Part shown: positions 10,632 through 19,180 of the stretch, one piece after another
Layout: each line of letters opens with the position of its first letter
Numbering within the stretch: the first letter of the stretch is position 1
From: an uncultured Pelagibacteraceae bacterium
GTDB lineage: Bacteria > Pseudomonadota > Alphaproteobacteria > Pelagibacterales > Pelagibacteraceae
Length of the DNA: 64,000 bases
NCBI GenBank assembly: GCA_902572515.1
Contig: CACGGJ010000001.1
Location: forward strand, 1 to 64,000
Reading direction: 5' to 3'
Translations under genes and position numbers: made by a program
The notes under the pieces: generated by a model
Database searches by the model: none
What the model was told of the DNA's origin: nothing
What the model saw: the letters and a program-made list of their open reading frames with translations, nothing else

Positions 10632-11788
10632 TGGAGTTATTAACTATAATTTTATTAGTAATAATTGTTCTTCTTACTTATCTTTTATTAAAAAAAGAAA
10701 AAGTATTAGGTATTAAAACTGAAACTAAAGATAATAATGATCAAATAAAAATTGTAGAAAATAAAGACTATAGAAAAAATATTTATGATTTATTAAATTA
10801 TATTCCTGAGGGAATAATAATTTTAGATAAAGGTAAGAAAATTCTTTTTAGCAACAACTCTGCTAATAAATTATTTCAGATAAAATTAGATGAGAATATA
10901 AGTGGATTTCTTAGAAACCCTGATCTTTTAAGTTCAATTGATAAATCATTTGATGGTAACAATATTTCAGATCTTGAAATTGAAATTAGAAATCAAGCAG
11001 TTCAAAGATTAAATATAACAATTTACCTTGATCAGAATAATCTATTTTTTGATGAAATATGTTGTGTCTTATTTATAAGGGATTTAACTGAATTCCATAA
11101 ATTCCAACAATTAAAATCTGATTTTGTGGCTAACGTATCACATGAGCTAAGAACACCTTTGCAATCAATTAAAATGGGACTTGAAACATTTGAAAATAAT
11201 TCAGATTTAAAAAAGAATTCTGAGGTAAATAATTTACTTCCAGTAATGACTTCTCAATCTGAGAGAATGGAAAATTTAATCAGAGATTTATTATCATTAT
11301 CTAAAATTGAATTACAGGAACATATTCGACCAACACATGAAATAGATCTTATAGAATTGATTGATTATGTTATTAAAACTTATGAAAAAATAATTAGTAA
11401 AAATAATATTAGTATTAAATTTAATAAAACTGATAATTTTAAGATAATTGGTGATAGAGATAAATTAATAGAAATTTTTACTAATCTTATCGATAATTCA
11501 ATCAAATACAGTGATAAAAATAAAGAAATTACAATCACAGCTAAAAAAGATGGTGAGTTTAATACTGTTTCAGTAGCAGATCAGGGAATAGGTATTCCAA
11601 AAGAGTCTATACATAGAATCACTGAAAGATTTTTTACTGTTGATCCAAGCAAAAGCCGAAGTGTAGGTGGTACAGGTCTTGGTTTAGCCATTGTAAAACA
11701 TTTAGTCTCACAACATAGAGCAGAGATGGATATTAATAGTGTTGAAAATGAAGGAACCACAATAGATATCAAATTTAATCCTTTGTAA
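10631..11788 (+). CDS. phoR: PhoR-type sensor histidine kinase
   Basis: This 385-residue kinase has one N-terminal membrane helix (about residues 3-21), a PAS-like domain (about 47-150, starting around YDLLNYIPEGIIIL), a HisKA domain with the phospho-acceptor motif SHELRTP, and an HATPase domain with DQGIGIP and GGTGLGLAIVKHL. A membrane-anchored kinase with a cytosolic PAS and no periplasmic domain matches PhoR. It is directly upstream of pstS, and phoB is at the end of the pst operon. It should phosphorylate PhoB when the Pst/PhoU complex signals phosphate shortage. It is coupled to manC, upstream of the Pho box, so its basal supply probably does not depend on PhoB. Confidence 0.88.
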   Translation: MELLTIILLVIIVLLTYLLLKKEKVLGIKTETKDNNDQIKIVENKDYRKNIYDLLNYIPEGIIILDKGKKILFSNNSANKLFQIKLDENISGFLRNPDLLSSIDKSFDGNNISDLEIEIRNQAVQRLNITIYLDQNNLFFDEICCVLFIRDLTEFHKFQQLKSDFVANVSHELRTPLQSIKMGLETFENNSDLKKNSEVNNLLPVMTSQSERMENLIRDLLSLSKIELQEHIRPTHEIDLIELIDYVIKTYEKIISKNNISIKFNKTDNFKIIGDRDKLIEIFTNLIDNSIKYSDKNKEITITAKKDGEFNTVSVADQGIGIPKESIHRITERFFTVDPSKSRSVGGTGLGLAIVKHLVSQHRAEMDINSVENEGTTIDIKFNPL

Positions 11789-11808
11789 TTCAACTAAAAA
11801 GTTAGTCG

Positions 11809-11842
11809 TTGTAACAAAAGTTTAACCTTCCTTTAATAAAAT
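11809..11842 (+). promoter_or_regulatory. Pho box and -10 element of pstS
   Basis: Direct repeat TTGTAAC-AAAA-GTTTAAC (11809-11826) with an 11-bp period is followed after exactly 10 bases by TAAAAT (11837-11842). This fits PhoB binding in place of a -35. The predicted start near 11849 would leave a leader of about 45 nt containing the AAGGAG site of pstS. Confidence 0.75.
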
Positions 11843-11894
11843 ATTTAAGAATCAATTTTATTAAGATCGAATTATGAATCTAAAAAGGAGAATT

Positions 11895-12923
11895 ATGAAT
11901 AAAATAATAAGCGTAATATTTGGATTTCTTTTAGTACTAAGTTTTACAAAAAATAGTTACTCAAGAGACCAAATTAAAATTGTAGGGTCATCAACCGTTT
12001 ACCCTTATGCGACAGTGGTTGCTGAAAAATTCGGTAAAAGTGGAAAATTCAAAACTCCAGTTATTGAAAGTACAGGTACTGGTGGTGGAATGAAATTATT
12101 CTGCGCTGGAGTTGGTGTAAATCATCCAGATGTAACAAATGCTTCAAGAGCAATTAAGCCAAAAGAAAAAGCATTATGTGAAAAAAATGGTGTGTCTGAA
12201 ATTATTGAAATTGTAGTAGGTAATGATGGAATTTCATTTGCACATGCAGTGAGTGCTCCAGATGCAGATTTTACAAAAGAGCAATTATGGAGAGCTTTAG
12301 CTGCTAAAGTAGATGTTGACGGTAAACTTGTTGAAAACCCATACAAAAAATGGAGTGATATAGATGCAAGTCTTCCAAACAAAAAAATTGAAATTTTAAT
12401 AGCACCCCCAACATCAGGAACTAGAGATGCGTGGAATTCTTTAGTAATGGGTAAAGGATGCACTAAAACTGCAAAATCACTTTATGATGCTGCAGGTAAA
12501 AAAGCAAAAAAAGAATGTGCTAAAATGAGAGAAGATGGTTATGCAGTTGAAGCTGGTGAAAATGACACTTTAATTGTTCAAAAACTAACTTCAAACCCAG
12601 ATGCTTATGGTTTCTTTGGTTATAGTTATCTGGTATCTAATAAAGATAAGGTAAAAGCTGCCTCAATCGAAGGTGTGCAACCATCTTTAGAAGGTATTCA
12701 AGATTACTCTTACCCAATTGCTAGACCATTATTCTTTTACGTTAAAAAAGCTCACATTGGTGTAGTTCCAGGTATTGAGGAATATTTAAAAGAATTTACT
12801 TCTAAAAAATCTATGGGTAACAGAGGTTATTTATCGAAAATTGGATTAGTTCCTTTAGCGACTGATAAGTACAAGGTTACTAGAACTGCTGCTTTGGATT
12901 TAAATACAATTAGTATTAAATAA
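11895..12923 (+). CDS. pstS: Phosphate ABC transporter, phosphate-binding protein PstS
   Basis: This periplasmic protein binds phosphate for PstCAB. The mature part opens QIKIVGSSTVYPYATVVAE with the phosphate-binding loop IVGSSTV and ends as expected for the family. An N-terminal signal peptide (about 23 residues, ending NSYS-R) is clear when the start is taken at 11895, which has AAGGAG at 11885-11890. An in-frame ATG at 11874 would add seven residues and lacks a ribosome site. It is preceded by a Pho box and followed by its own terminator, so it can be transcribed separately from pstC. Confidence 0.95.
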   Translation: MNKIISVIFGFLLVLSFTKNSYSRDQIKIVGSSTVYPYATVVAEKFGKSGKFKTPVIESTGTGGGMKLFCAGVGVNHPDVTNASRAIKPKEKALCEKNGVSEIIEIVVGNDGISFAHAVSAPDADFTKEQLWRALAAKVDVDGKLVENPYKKWSDIDASLPNKKIEILIAPPTSGTRDAWNSLVMGKGCTKTAKSLYDAAGKKAKKECAKMREDGYAVEAGENDTLIVQKLTSNPDAYGFFGYSYLVSNKDKVKAASIEGVQPSLEGIQDYSYPIARPLFFYVKKAHIGVVPGIEEYLKEFTSKKSMGNRGYLSKIGLVPLATDKYKVTRTAALDLNTISIK

Positions 12924-12940
12924 ATTTAGACTTATCCCCA

Positions 12941-12973
12941 AAAAAAGGCCAGTATTTACTGGCCTTTTTTTTT
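12941..12973 (+). terminator. Intrinsic terminator after pstS
   Basis: A 13-bp stem (12941-12953 with 12958-12970, core GGCCAGT/ACTGGCC) with loop ATTT is followed by a T run. It separates pstS from pstC, which has its own Pho box immediately downstream, so the abundant binding protein and the permease genes are transcribed independently. Confidence 0.92.
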
Positions 12974-12993
12974 ATTTCAATCAAGGCTTTAAT

Positions 12994-13027
12994 TTGTAAC
13001 AAAATTGTAACATTTGAAAGATATCAA
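12994..13027 (+). promoter_or_regulatory. Pho box and -10 element of pstC
   Basis: The two heptamers are identical: TTGTAAC-AAAA-TTGTAAC (12994-13011). Ten bases later comes TATCAA (13022-13027). The pstC ATG follows only 9 bases after this -10, so the transcript would be leaderless or carry 2-4 bases. No Shine-Dalgarno is present. Confidence 0.8.
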
Positions 13028-13036
13028 TCTGAGCGA

Positions 13037-14440
13037 ATGAATTTCGTATTAATCTTTTTAATAACAATATTTTCATTATCATTATTTTTCTACGGTAGAT
13101 CAAAAACTAAAACTATTTCAATTGAGAAAAATATAAAATTAAATGCTCTCCCAAAATTTTATGGGTATTATTTGGTTCTATGGTGTTCGATACCTTCATT
13201 GGTATTTCTTTTAATTTGGACATTATTTGAACCGGTAATTATTAAATCAATTATTATTGAAACTGCTGCTAATCAAGGAGCTATTTTTAATGATAAAAAT
13301 GAAGCTAACTTAATTTATGAAAAAATTAAAGCTATATATGCAGGAACTTATTTTGGTGATATAGATACTATTTTAAAAGAAAGTGCACTTTCCTACGCAA
13401 AATTTATAATTCTTTTTACTAATTCCAAAATAGTATTAATTTTTGGTATAGTAATTGCATCGGTAATTTATTCGTTAAAAAAAATAAAAAATAATAATAA
13501 AGCAAGAGATGATGTCGAAGTTATTTTAAAAGGATTATTATTTGCATCATCATTAATTGCAATTCTTACTACTTTAGGAATAATATTTTCACTTTTATTT
13601 GAAAGTATAAAGTTCTTTTCAGTAATAAATATATTTGACTATTTATTTGGCACTAATTGGAGTCCTCAAAGAGCATTCGTAAGAGATGCATCTGCAATTA
13701 CAGCAGAGGAGTACGAGGAATTAAAAGATGCATTTGGCTTTATTCCATTAATAGCCGGCACTTCTTTTATTGCTTTCATCGCAATGCTTGTTGCTGTTCC
13801 TGTTGGACTTTTTTCTGGAATTTATATGGCTGAATATGCGTCATTAAAAGTTAGAAGAATTTCAAAACCAATTATTGAAATCTTAGCTGGTATACCAACA
13901 GTAGTTTATGGTTTTTTTGCTGCTTTAACTGTTGGACCTTTCTTCAGACAAATTGGGGAAAATTTAGGTTTAACAGTTTCATCTGAGAGTGCTTTAGCTG
14001 CTGGATTAATTATGGGTATAATGATTATTCCATATGTCTCTTCATTATCAGATGATGTAATAAATTCTGTTCCACAATCACTAAGAGATGGATCTTATGC
14101 CGTAGGAGCTACTAAATCAGAAACGATAAAAAAGGTAGTTATACCTGCTGCTTTACCAGGAATTATTGGATCTGTATTGTTAGCAGTCTCGAGAGCTATA
14201 GGAGAAACCATGATAGTAGTGATGGCAGCTGGTCTTGCGGCAAACCTAACAATTAATCCTTTAGAGTCCACAACAACTATAACCACACAAATAGTAATGA
14301 TCTTAGTTGGTGACCAAGAGTTTGATAGTCCAAAAACTCAATCTGCTTTTGCTTTAGGTTTAACATTATTTATCGCCACCCTTGTTCTTAATTATATAGC
14401 TCAAAGGGCAGTTAAAAAATATCGTGAGAAATATGACTAA
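13037..14440 (+). CDS. pstC: Phosphate ABC transporter, permease PstC
   Basis: This 467-residue inner-membrane permease forms the phosphate channel with PstA. The long N-terminal region, with extra membrane segments and a loop (about residues 1-210), is the form common in alphaproteobacteria. The C-terminal transport domain has LIAGTSFIAFIAMLVAVPVG (about 235) and the ATPase-contacting loop with SLRDGSYAVGATKSETIKKVV (about 350-371). The start at 13037 is the first possible codon downstream of the promoter. Its end overlaps pstA by 8 bases if pstA starts at the ATG. Confidence 0.94.
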   Translation: MNFVLIFLITIFSLSLFFYGRSKTKTISIEKNIKLNALPKFYGYYLVLWCSIPSLVFLLIWTLFEPVIIKSIIIETAANQGAIFNDKNEANLIYEKIKAIYAGTYFGDIDTILKESALSYAKFIILFTNSKIVLIFGIVIASVIYSLKKIKNNNKARDDVEVILKGLLFASSLIAILTTLGIIFSLLFESIKFFSVINIFDYLFGTNWSPQRAFVRDASAITAEEYEELKDAFGFIPLIAGTSFIAFIAMLVAVPVGLFSGIYMAEYASLKVRRISKPIIEILAGIPTVVYGFFAALTVGPFFRQIGENLGLTVSSESALAAGLIMGIMIIPYVSSLSDDVINSVPQSLRDGSYAVGATKSETIKKVVIPAALPGIIGSVLLAVSRAIGETMIVVMAAGLAANLTINPLESTTTITTQIVMILVGDQEFDSPKTQSAFALGLTLFIATLVLNYIAQRAVKKYREKYD

Positions 14441-15695
14441 GGAAGAAAGATTAAAAAAAAGACATAGTGCTGAAAAAAGATTTAGATTTTATGGTCTTGC
14501 ATCAATTTTTTTAGCTTTATTGTTTGTATTAATTTTAGTTCATAATATTTTTTCAAAAGGTAGCTCAGCATTTATGAAAACAGCAATAAATGTTGAAGTT
14601 TTCTTTGATCAGGAGTTATTAGAAATTAAAAATGGTGCTTCTGATGATGAAATTTTAGAAGCTGATTTTTTTGATATCACCATAGAAAGTTTGATAAAAG
14701 TGTATCCAGCAAAAAATGTTGAAGAGGAAGATGCTCTTATTGAACTTTTTACAACAGATGCAGAAATTGAAATTAAGAGAGCATTTTTAGAAAATAATAA
14801 TTTAATAGGAAAAAAAATTAATTTAGAAATCACAGCTTCTGATGATATTGATCAATTGCATAAGGGAAATTATCCAAGAGATATACCTGAAGATAGAAGA
14901 AGAATTTCTGACTTCCAATTAGTAATTTACGATAACTTAGTTGAAAATCAAAAAATTATAAAAAATTTTAATAATTATTTTTTCAAAAATGGAGACTCTC
15001 GGGATCCTGAGCTTGCTGGTATAGGTGGTGCTCTAATCGGATCATTCTATAGTATAATTATTTGTTTATTATTAGCATTTCCAGTTGCAGTATTAGCCTC
15101 GATTTACTTAGAAGAGTTTGCACCAAAAAATAAAATTACTGATTTTATAGAAATAAATATAAATAACTTAGCTGCTGTACCTTCAATTGTTTATGGTTTA
15201 TTGGCTCTCCAAATACTTCTAGCTACAATTCAATTACCAAGATCTACACCTTTAGTAGCAGGTATTACTTTGGCGCTTATGACCCTGCCCAGAATAATTA
15301 TTCCTTGTAGAGCTTCTTTGAAGGCAGTACCACCATCAATAAGAGAAGGTGCTTTAGCAGTAGGTGCTTCAAAATTTCAATCTGTTTTTCATCATGTAGT
15401 TCCATTAGCATTACCTGGTACTTTGTCAGGTACTATTATTGGATTAGCACAGGCTTTAGGAGAAACGGCCCCATTAATTTTAATAGGAATGGTAGCTTTT
15501 GTTGTTGATATTCCATCAACGCCAATTGACCCTTCTTCCTCTTTACCTGTACAAGTATATTTATGGTCAGAGTCTGCTGAAAGAGGATTTGTTGAAAAAA
15601 CTTCAGCAACAATAATGATGTTGTTAAGTTTTTTAATTGTAATGAATTTCTTAGCAGTATATTTAAGACAAAAGTTTGAAAAGAGATGGAATTAA
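14433..15695 (+). CDS. pstA: Phosphate ABC transporter, permease PstA
   Basis: This inner-membrane partner of PstC has an N-terminal membrane helix (about residues 17-40), a large periplasmic insertion (about 45-190, DUF3333-like, usual in alphaproteobacterial PstA), and the C-terminal permease domain. That domain carries [16 protein letters not shown] and [22 protein letters not shown]. The ATG at 14433 gives an 8-base overlap with pstC; a GTG at 14424 would add three residues and is less likely. Its stop overlaps the preferred pstB start (TAATG). Confidence 0.93.
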   Translation: MTKEERLKKRHSAEKRFRFYGLASIFLALLFVLILVHNIFSKGSSAFMKTAINVEVFFDQELLEIKNGASDDEILEADFFDITIESLIKVYPAKNVEEEDALIELFTTDAEIEIKRAFLENNNLIGKKINLEITASDDIDQLHKGNYPRDIPEDRRRISDFQLVIYDNLVENQKIIKNFNNYFFKNGDSRDPELAGIGGALIGSFYSIIICLLLAFPVAVLASIYLEEFAPKNKITDFIEININNLAAVPSIVYGLLALQILLATIQLPRSTPLVAGITLALMTLPRIIIPCRASLKAVPPSIREGALAVGASKFQSVFHHVVPLALPGTLSGTIIGLAQALGETAPLILIGMVAFVVDIPSTPIDPSSSLPVQVYLWSESAERGFVEKTSATIMMLLSFLIVMNFLAVYLRQKFEKRWN

Positions 15696-16456
15696 TGAAC
15701 GAAATTAAAATAAAATCAAAAAATCTAAATGTTTATTATGGTGAAAAACAAGCGTTGTTTGATGTAAATTTAGATTTAAACGAAAAAGAAGTTACTGCTT
15801 TAATAGGTCCATCAGGATGTGGAAAATCTACCTTTATTAGATGTATAAACAGAATGAACGATGTAATCGATATTTGTAAAGTATCTGGAAACATTGAAAT
15901 AGATGGTGTTGAAATCAATGATAAAAATTTAGATGTAGTATCTTTAAGAGAAAGAGTAGGAATGGTTTTTCAAAAACCAAATCCATTTCCAAAAAGCATA
16001 TATGATAATATTTCTTATGGTCCAAAAATTCATGGAAAAGGCGAAACTAAAAGTGAATTAGATGAAATTGTAGAAAATAGTCTTAAGAAAGCAGCTTTAT
16101 GGGAGGAAGTTAAAGATAGACTAGATGAACCAGGAACTGGTCTTTCTGGTGGTCAACAACAACGTCTTTGTATTGCAAGAGCAATTTCTGTAAATCCTGA
16201 AGTTATATTAATGGACGAACCTTGTTCTGCCTTAGATCCTATTGCTACGGCAAAAATTGAAGAATTAATTGATGAACTAAAAAAAACTTACACTATTGTA
16301 ATTGTGACGCATTCAATGGCACAAGCAGTTAGAGTTTCGCAGAAAACAGGGTTTTTTCATCTTGGTAAACTAATAGAGGTAGGCAAAACAGAGAAAATTT
16401 TTAAAAATCCTGACAATAAAATGACACAAGACTATATTACAGGTAGATTTGGATAA
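15695..16456 (+). CDS. pstB: Phosphate ABC transporter, ATP-binding protein PstB
   Basis: This cytoplasmic ATPase of about 253 residues energises PstCA. It shows Walker [19 protein letters not shown] (the PstB-specific Q-loop), signature LSGGQQQR, Walker [14 protein letters not shown] and switch histidine VTHSMAQA. I place the start at the TAATG overlap with pstA (15695); an in-frame ATG at 15686 would add three residues. Besides transport, the complex with PhoU normally transmits phosphate status to the PhoR kinase. Confidence 0.95.
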   Translation: MNEIKIKSKNLNVYYGEKQALFDVNLDLNEKEVTALIGPSGCGKSTFIRCINRMNDVIDICKVSGNIEIDGVEINDKNLDVVSLRERVGMVFQKPNPFPKSIYDNISYGPKIHGKGETKSELDEIVENSLKKAALWEEVKDRLDEPGTGLSGGQQQRLCIARAISVNPEVILMDEPCSALDPIATAKIEELIDELKKTYTIVIVTHSMAQAVRVSQKTGFFHLGKLIEVGKTEKIFKNPDNKMTQDYITGRFG

Positions 16457-16459
16457 ATT

Positions 16460-17152
16460 ATGAGCAATGAACACACAGTAAAATCTTATGAAGAAGAATT
16501 AAGGTACTTAATAGACTCTGTCATAAAAATGGGAAGTCTAACTGAGTCACAATTAGTTGATTCAATGGATGCGGTAATTAAAGTTGATAAAGATTCAATT
16601 GATAAAATCATTAAAAGTGATGATGAAATAAATAAATTCAGATCTAAAATTGATACTCAAATAATGACATTGTTGGTAAAGAGAGCGCCAATGGCAATTG
16701 ATTTAAGAGAAACAATTAGCTCATTAAAAATATCTCAAGATTTAGAAAGAATTGGAGATTTATCTAAAAGTAATGCAAAAAAAGTCAAACCCCTTCCATT
16801 AGATTTACCTGAGGAACTTTTAGGTAATTTAAAAAGACTAGGTGATTTAGTTATAAAGCAGTTAAATGATGTACTCGATAGTTATGTGAACAAAAATTAT
16901 GATAAAGCAAAAGAAGTATGGGAAAAAGACGAACAAGTAGATGACCTTACATATATTGCTATGGAAAGTGTAATTGATTTTCTTTCTAAAGATAAAAAGA
17001 ATTTAGACTTTTCAACACATTTGATTTTTGCAACAAAAAATCTTGAAAGAGCAGGTGATCATATAACAAATATTGCTGAGTCAATATGTTTTTTAATTAA
17101 AGGTGAATATTTAAAAGGAAGCAGACCTAAAGGAAAAGTTATTCAACAATAA
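16460..17152 (+). CDS. phoU: Phosphate signalling protein PhoU
   Basis: This 230-residue all-helical cytoplasmic protein has two PhoU repeats: a first around MSNEHTVKSYEEELRYL to RIGDLSKSNAKKV, and a second around LGDLVIKQLND to NLERAGDHITNIAESI. The metal-binding-type motifs DLERIGD and NLERAGDH are both visible. It links PstB to PhoR and keeps the Pho regulon off when phosphate is plentiful. It starts three bases after pstB and stops two bases before phoB. Confidence 0.95.
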   Translation: MSNEHTVKSYEEELRYLIDSVIKMGSLTESQLVDSMDAVIKVDKDSIDKIIKSDDEINKFRSKIDTQIMTLLVKRAPMAIDLRETISSLKISQDLERIGDLSKSNAKKVKPLPLDLPEELLGNLKRLGDLVIKQLNDVLDSYVNKNYDKAKEVWEKDEQVDDLTYIAMESVIDFLSKDKKNLDFSTHLIFATKNLERAGDHITNIAESICFLIKGEYLKGSRPKGKVIQQ

Positions 17153-17153
17153 A

Positions 17154-17834
17154 ATGAATGGCAAAATATTTATTATTGAGGACGAACCTTCAATAATTCA
17201 ATTAGTTCAACATAATTTAGAAAAAAATGGTTTTATAGTTTCATCGTCATTGAATGGTAATGATGGCTTAAAGGAATTAAAAAAATTTCAGCCAGATTTA
17301 CTTTTATTAGATTGGATGTTGCCTGATCTTTCTGGTATTGAAATTTGTAAGAATATTAGAAAAGACAATAGTTTTAAAAATTTACCTGTGATTATGTTAA
17401 CCGCCAAAGGTGAAGAAGAGGATAAAATTAAAGGGTTAGATAGTGGGGTAGACGATTATTTAACTAAACCTTTCAGTTTCAATGAACTAATGGCGAGAAT
17501 TAAAGCTGTTTTAAGAAGATCTAATCCAAATACTGTATCTGATAATTTAAAGTTTGATGACTTAATGTTAGATAGAATTGAAAAAAGAGTTTTTAGAGAC
17601 GATCAAGAAATTAAACTTGGGCCAACTGAGTTTAGGTTATTAGAGTTTTTTTTAACAAATCCTAAAAGAGTTTATTCTCGAGATCAAATACTAGAGAGTG
17701 TTTGGCCAAATAATGTAAATGTTGAGAGCAGAACTATAGATGTTCACATTAGAAGATTGAGACAATCAGTTAACCTAAAAAATAAGAAAGAATTAATTAG
17801 AACAGTTAGATCTTCTGGTTACTCACTTATTTAA
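17154..17834 (+). CDS. phoB: Phosphate regulon response regulator PhoB
   Basis: This 226-residue OmpR-family regulator has a receiver domain (1-120) with acidic pocket IEDEP, phospho-acceptor aspartate in LLLLDWMLPDLSG, threonine in MLTAKG and lysine in LTKPF. The winged-helix domain (about 130-226) contains GPTEFRLLEFFLTNP and DVHIRRLR, as in PhoB. It is expected to bind the direct-repeat boxes before pstS and pstC and the similar box before the arsenate operon. Its last 12 bases overlap the convergent aquaporin gene. Confidence 0.94.
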   Translation: MNGKIFIIEDEPSIIQLVQHNLEKNGFIVSSSLNGNDGLKELKKFQPDLLLLDWMLPDLSGIEICKNIRKDNSFKNLPVIMLTAKGEEEDKIKGLDSGVDDYLTKPFSFNELMARIKAVLRRSNPNTVSDNLKFDDLMLDRIEKRVFRDDQEIKLGPTEFRLLEFFLTNPKRVYSRDQILESVWPNNVNVESRTIDVHIRRLRQSVNLKNKKELIRTVRSSGYSLI

Positions 17835-18479
17835 GAAAATCTTTTTTACCAAATATATAGCAATCAACATACCAATCAATTCAGCAGTTATATAAAAAGG
17901 AGTGTTTAAATAACTTATACCAGTAAAAGACTCTGTAAAAGTTCTAGCAATAGCAACGGCAGGATTTGCAAAAGATGTTGATGAAGTAAACCAATAACCA
18001 GCTGTAATATATAATCCAACAGATGCAGCTACGGTAATTTTACCTGACTTCATGGATCCAAAAATAATGATTATTAGTCCTAATGTTGCAACAATTTCTG
18101 ATACAAAAATATAGATTCCATCTCTTGATTTTGTCGATAATTCAAAAATCTGATGTTCAAAAAAGAAATTAGCTAAAGCCACACCTAATAAACATCCAAG
18201 GATCTGAGCTGAAATATAAAAGGGTAGAAGACGTTTTTTTAGTTTTCCTGTAATTGTCATAGCAATACTAACAAATGGATTAAAATGAGCTCCAGAAACA
18301 TCTGCAAAAACAGTTATTAGCACAAACAATCCAGCTCCAGTTGCTATAGTATTTGCAATTAGCATTACAGCTGTATCATCGGTCAGATTTTCTGCCATTA
18401 AACCTGATCCAACTATGATCATTACCAGAAAGCAACTTCCAATAAATTCTGAGAGAAAATATCTATTTTTATTTTTCAT
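17823..18479 (-). CDS. MIP-family channel (aquaglyceroporin), probable arsenite exit channel AqpS-like
   Basis: This 218-residue six-helix channel has a second half-helix motif ANPAVAIART with canonical NPA (172-174) and selectivity arginine R179. The first motif is GAHFNPFVSI, NPF (67-69) instead of NPA. The gene overlaps arsC by 11 bases, the same pairing as the Sinorhizobium AqpS/ArsC system, in which arsenite made by ArsC leaves down its gradient through the channel. No arsB or acr3 pump is present here. Water or glycerol transport is the alternative; the operon context favours arsenite. It converges with phoB, overlapping 12 bases. Confidence 0.85.
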   Translation of the reverse strand: MKNKNRYFLSEFIGSCFLVMIIVGSGLMAENLTDDTAVMLIANTIATGAGLFVLITVFADVSGAHFNPFVSIAMTITGKLKKRLLPFYISAQILGCLLGVALANFFFEHQIFELSTKSRDGIYIFVSEIVATLGLIIIIFGSMKSGKITVAASVGLYITAGYWFTSSTSFANPAVAIARTFTESFTGISYLNTPFYITAELIGMLIAIYLVKKIFLNK

Positions 18480-18900
18480 CTAGCCAATCTTTAATTTTAT
18501 TGCTTATAATATTGAAAGTGTTTCTAATGATTATTTGCTTTTCTTCGTCATTAGCATTTTGAAGTTTGGTTACTGGATCGTCTATATCCCAGTGTATAAT
18601 TTGGTTTTTATCAGGCCAAATAGGACATACCTCATTATTTGCGTTATTGCATACCGTTATTACGTGATCCATCTTTATTTCATTATTTATAAATTCTTCA
18701 AAGTTTTTAGAACTATAATTAGTTAGATCATAATTTTTATTTTTCTCTAAAAAACTTTTAATATCAATATTAATTGTTCCAGATGGATTACTACCAGCAC
18801 TAAAAGCTTTAAATTTATTTGAGTATTCATTATTGATAATACTCTCAGCTATAATGCTTCTTGCTGAATTTCCTGTGCATACAAATAAAATATTTTTCAT
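18469..18900 (-). CDS. arsC: Arsenate reductase, thioredoxin-dependent (low-molecular-weight phosphatase fold)
   Basis: This 143-residue cytoplasmic enzyme has P-loop VCTGNSARS at its N-terminus (catalytic Cys8, Arg14). Two further cysteines occur in ITVCNNANNEVCPIWPDK (Cys84 and Cys92). Three cysteines in this arrangement mark the thioredoxin-coupled ArsC class, which reduces arsenate to arsenite, rather than a tyrosine phosphatase. The start overlaps the stop of the upstream membrane-protein gene (TAATG), and the end overlaps the aquaporin gene. The operon is led by a Pho box, which fits a need to detoxify arsenate taken up through phosphate transporters. Confidence 0.9.
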   Translation of the reverse strand: MKNILFVCTGNSARSIIAESIINNEYSNKFKAFSAGSNPSGTINIDIKSFLEKNKNYDLTNYSSKNFEEFINNEIKMDHVITVCNNANNEVCPIWPDKNQIIHWDIDDPVTKLQNANDEEKQIIIRNTFNIISNKIKDWLDEK

Positions 18901-19124
18901 TAAAAAATAATTTTATAAATACCGATTACAAATAATGGAATTTGTAATCCAAAGTTAGTTAAAATGGCCTTATCCTTTAATAAGAAACCTGAAATTGTCC
19001 ATCCGACAACACCAAGCCCATGAAAATAAATATTCAGCGGGTAAATATTAAGATTTGTAAGTAAAATACCAGTTAACACTAAAAGTGTACTGATCCACTT
19101 TAGATATTTTTTTAAAAATGACAT
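18900..19124 (-). CDS. Small membrane protein of unknown function, first gene of the arsenate operon
   Basis: This 74-residue protein has a basic N-terminus and about three hydrophobic segments: ISTLLVLTGILLTNL (11-25), YFHGLGVVGWTISGF (33-47) and FGLQIPLFVIGIY (58-70). It resembles the short alphaproteobacterial DUF6552-type proteins in size and pattern, but I am not sure of this. The start is forced: an in-frame TGA stands directly before the ATG and no other methionine follows. It is coupled to arsC by TAATG. The ATG lies 6 bases after a TATAAA -10, so the mRNA is probably leaderless. Function unknown. Confidence 0.75.
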   Translation of the reverse strand: MSFLKKYLKWISTLLVLTGILLTNLNIYPLNIYFHGLGVVGWTISGFLLKDKAILTNFGLQIPLFVIGIYKIIF

Positions 19125-19130
19125 TCAAAA

Positions 19131-19164
19131 TTTATATGAATGTTTTGTTAAAGATTTATTACAA
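19131..19164 (-). promoter_or_regulatory. Pho box and -10 element of the arsenate operon
   Basis: Read on the minus strand: TTGTAAT-AAAT-CTTTAAC (19164-19147), 10 bases, then TATAAA (19136-19131), 6 bases, then ATG. The repeat sequence and the 10-base spacing match the pstS and pstC promoters. The predicted +1 falls on or next to the start codon. Confidence 0.65.
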
Positions 19165-19180
19165 TAAACTTTAATGTGAT

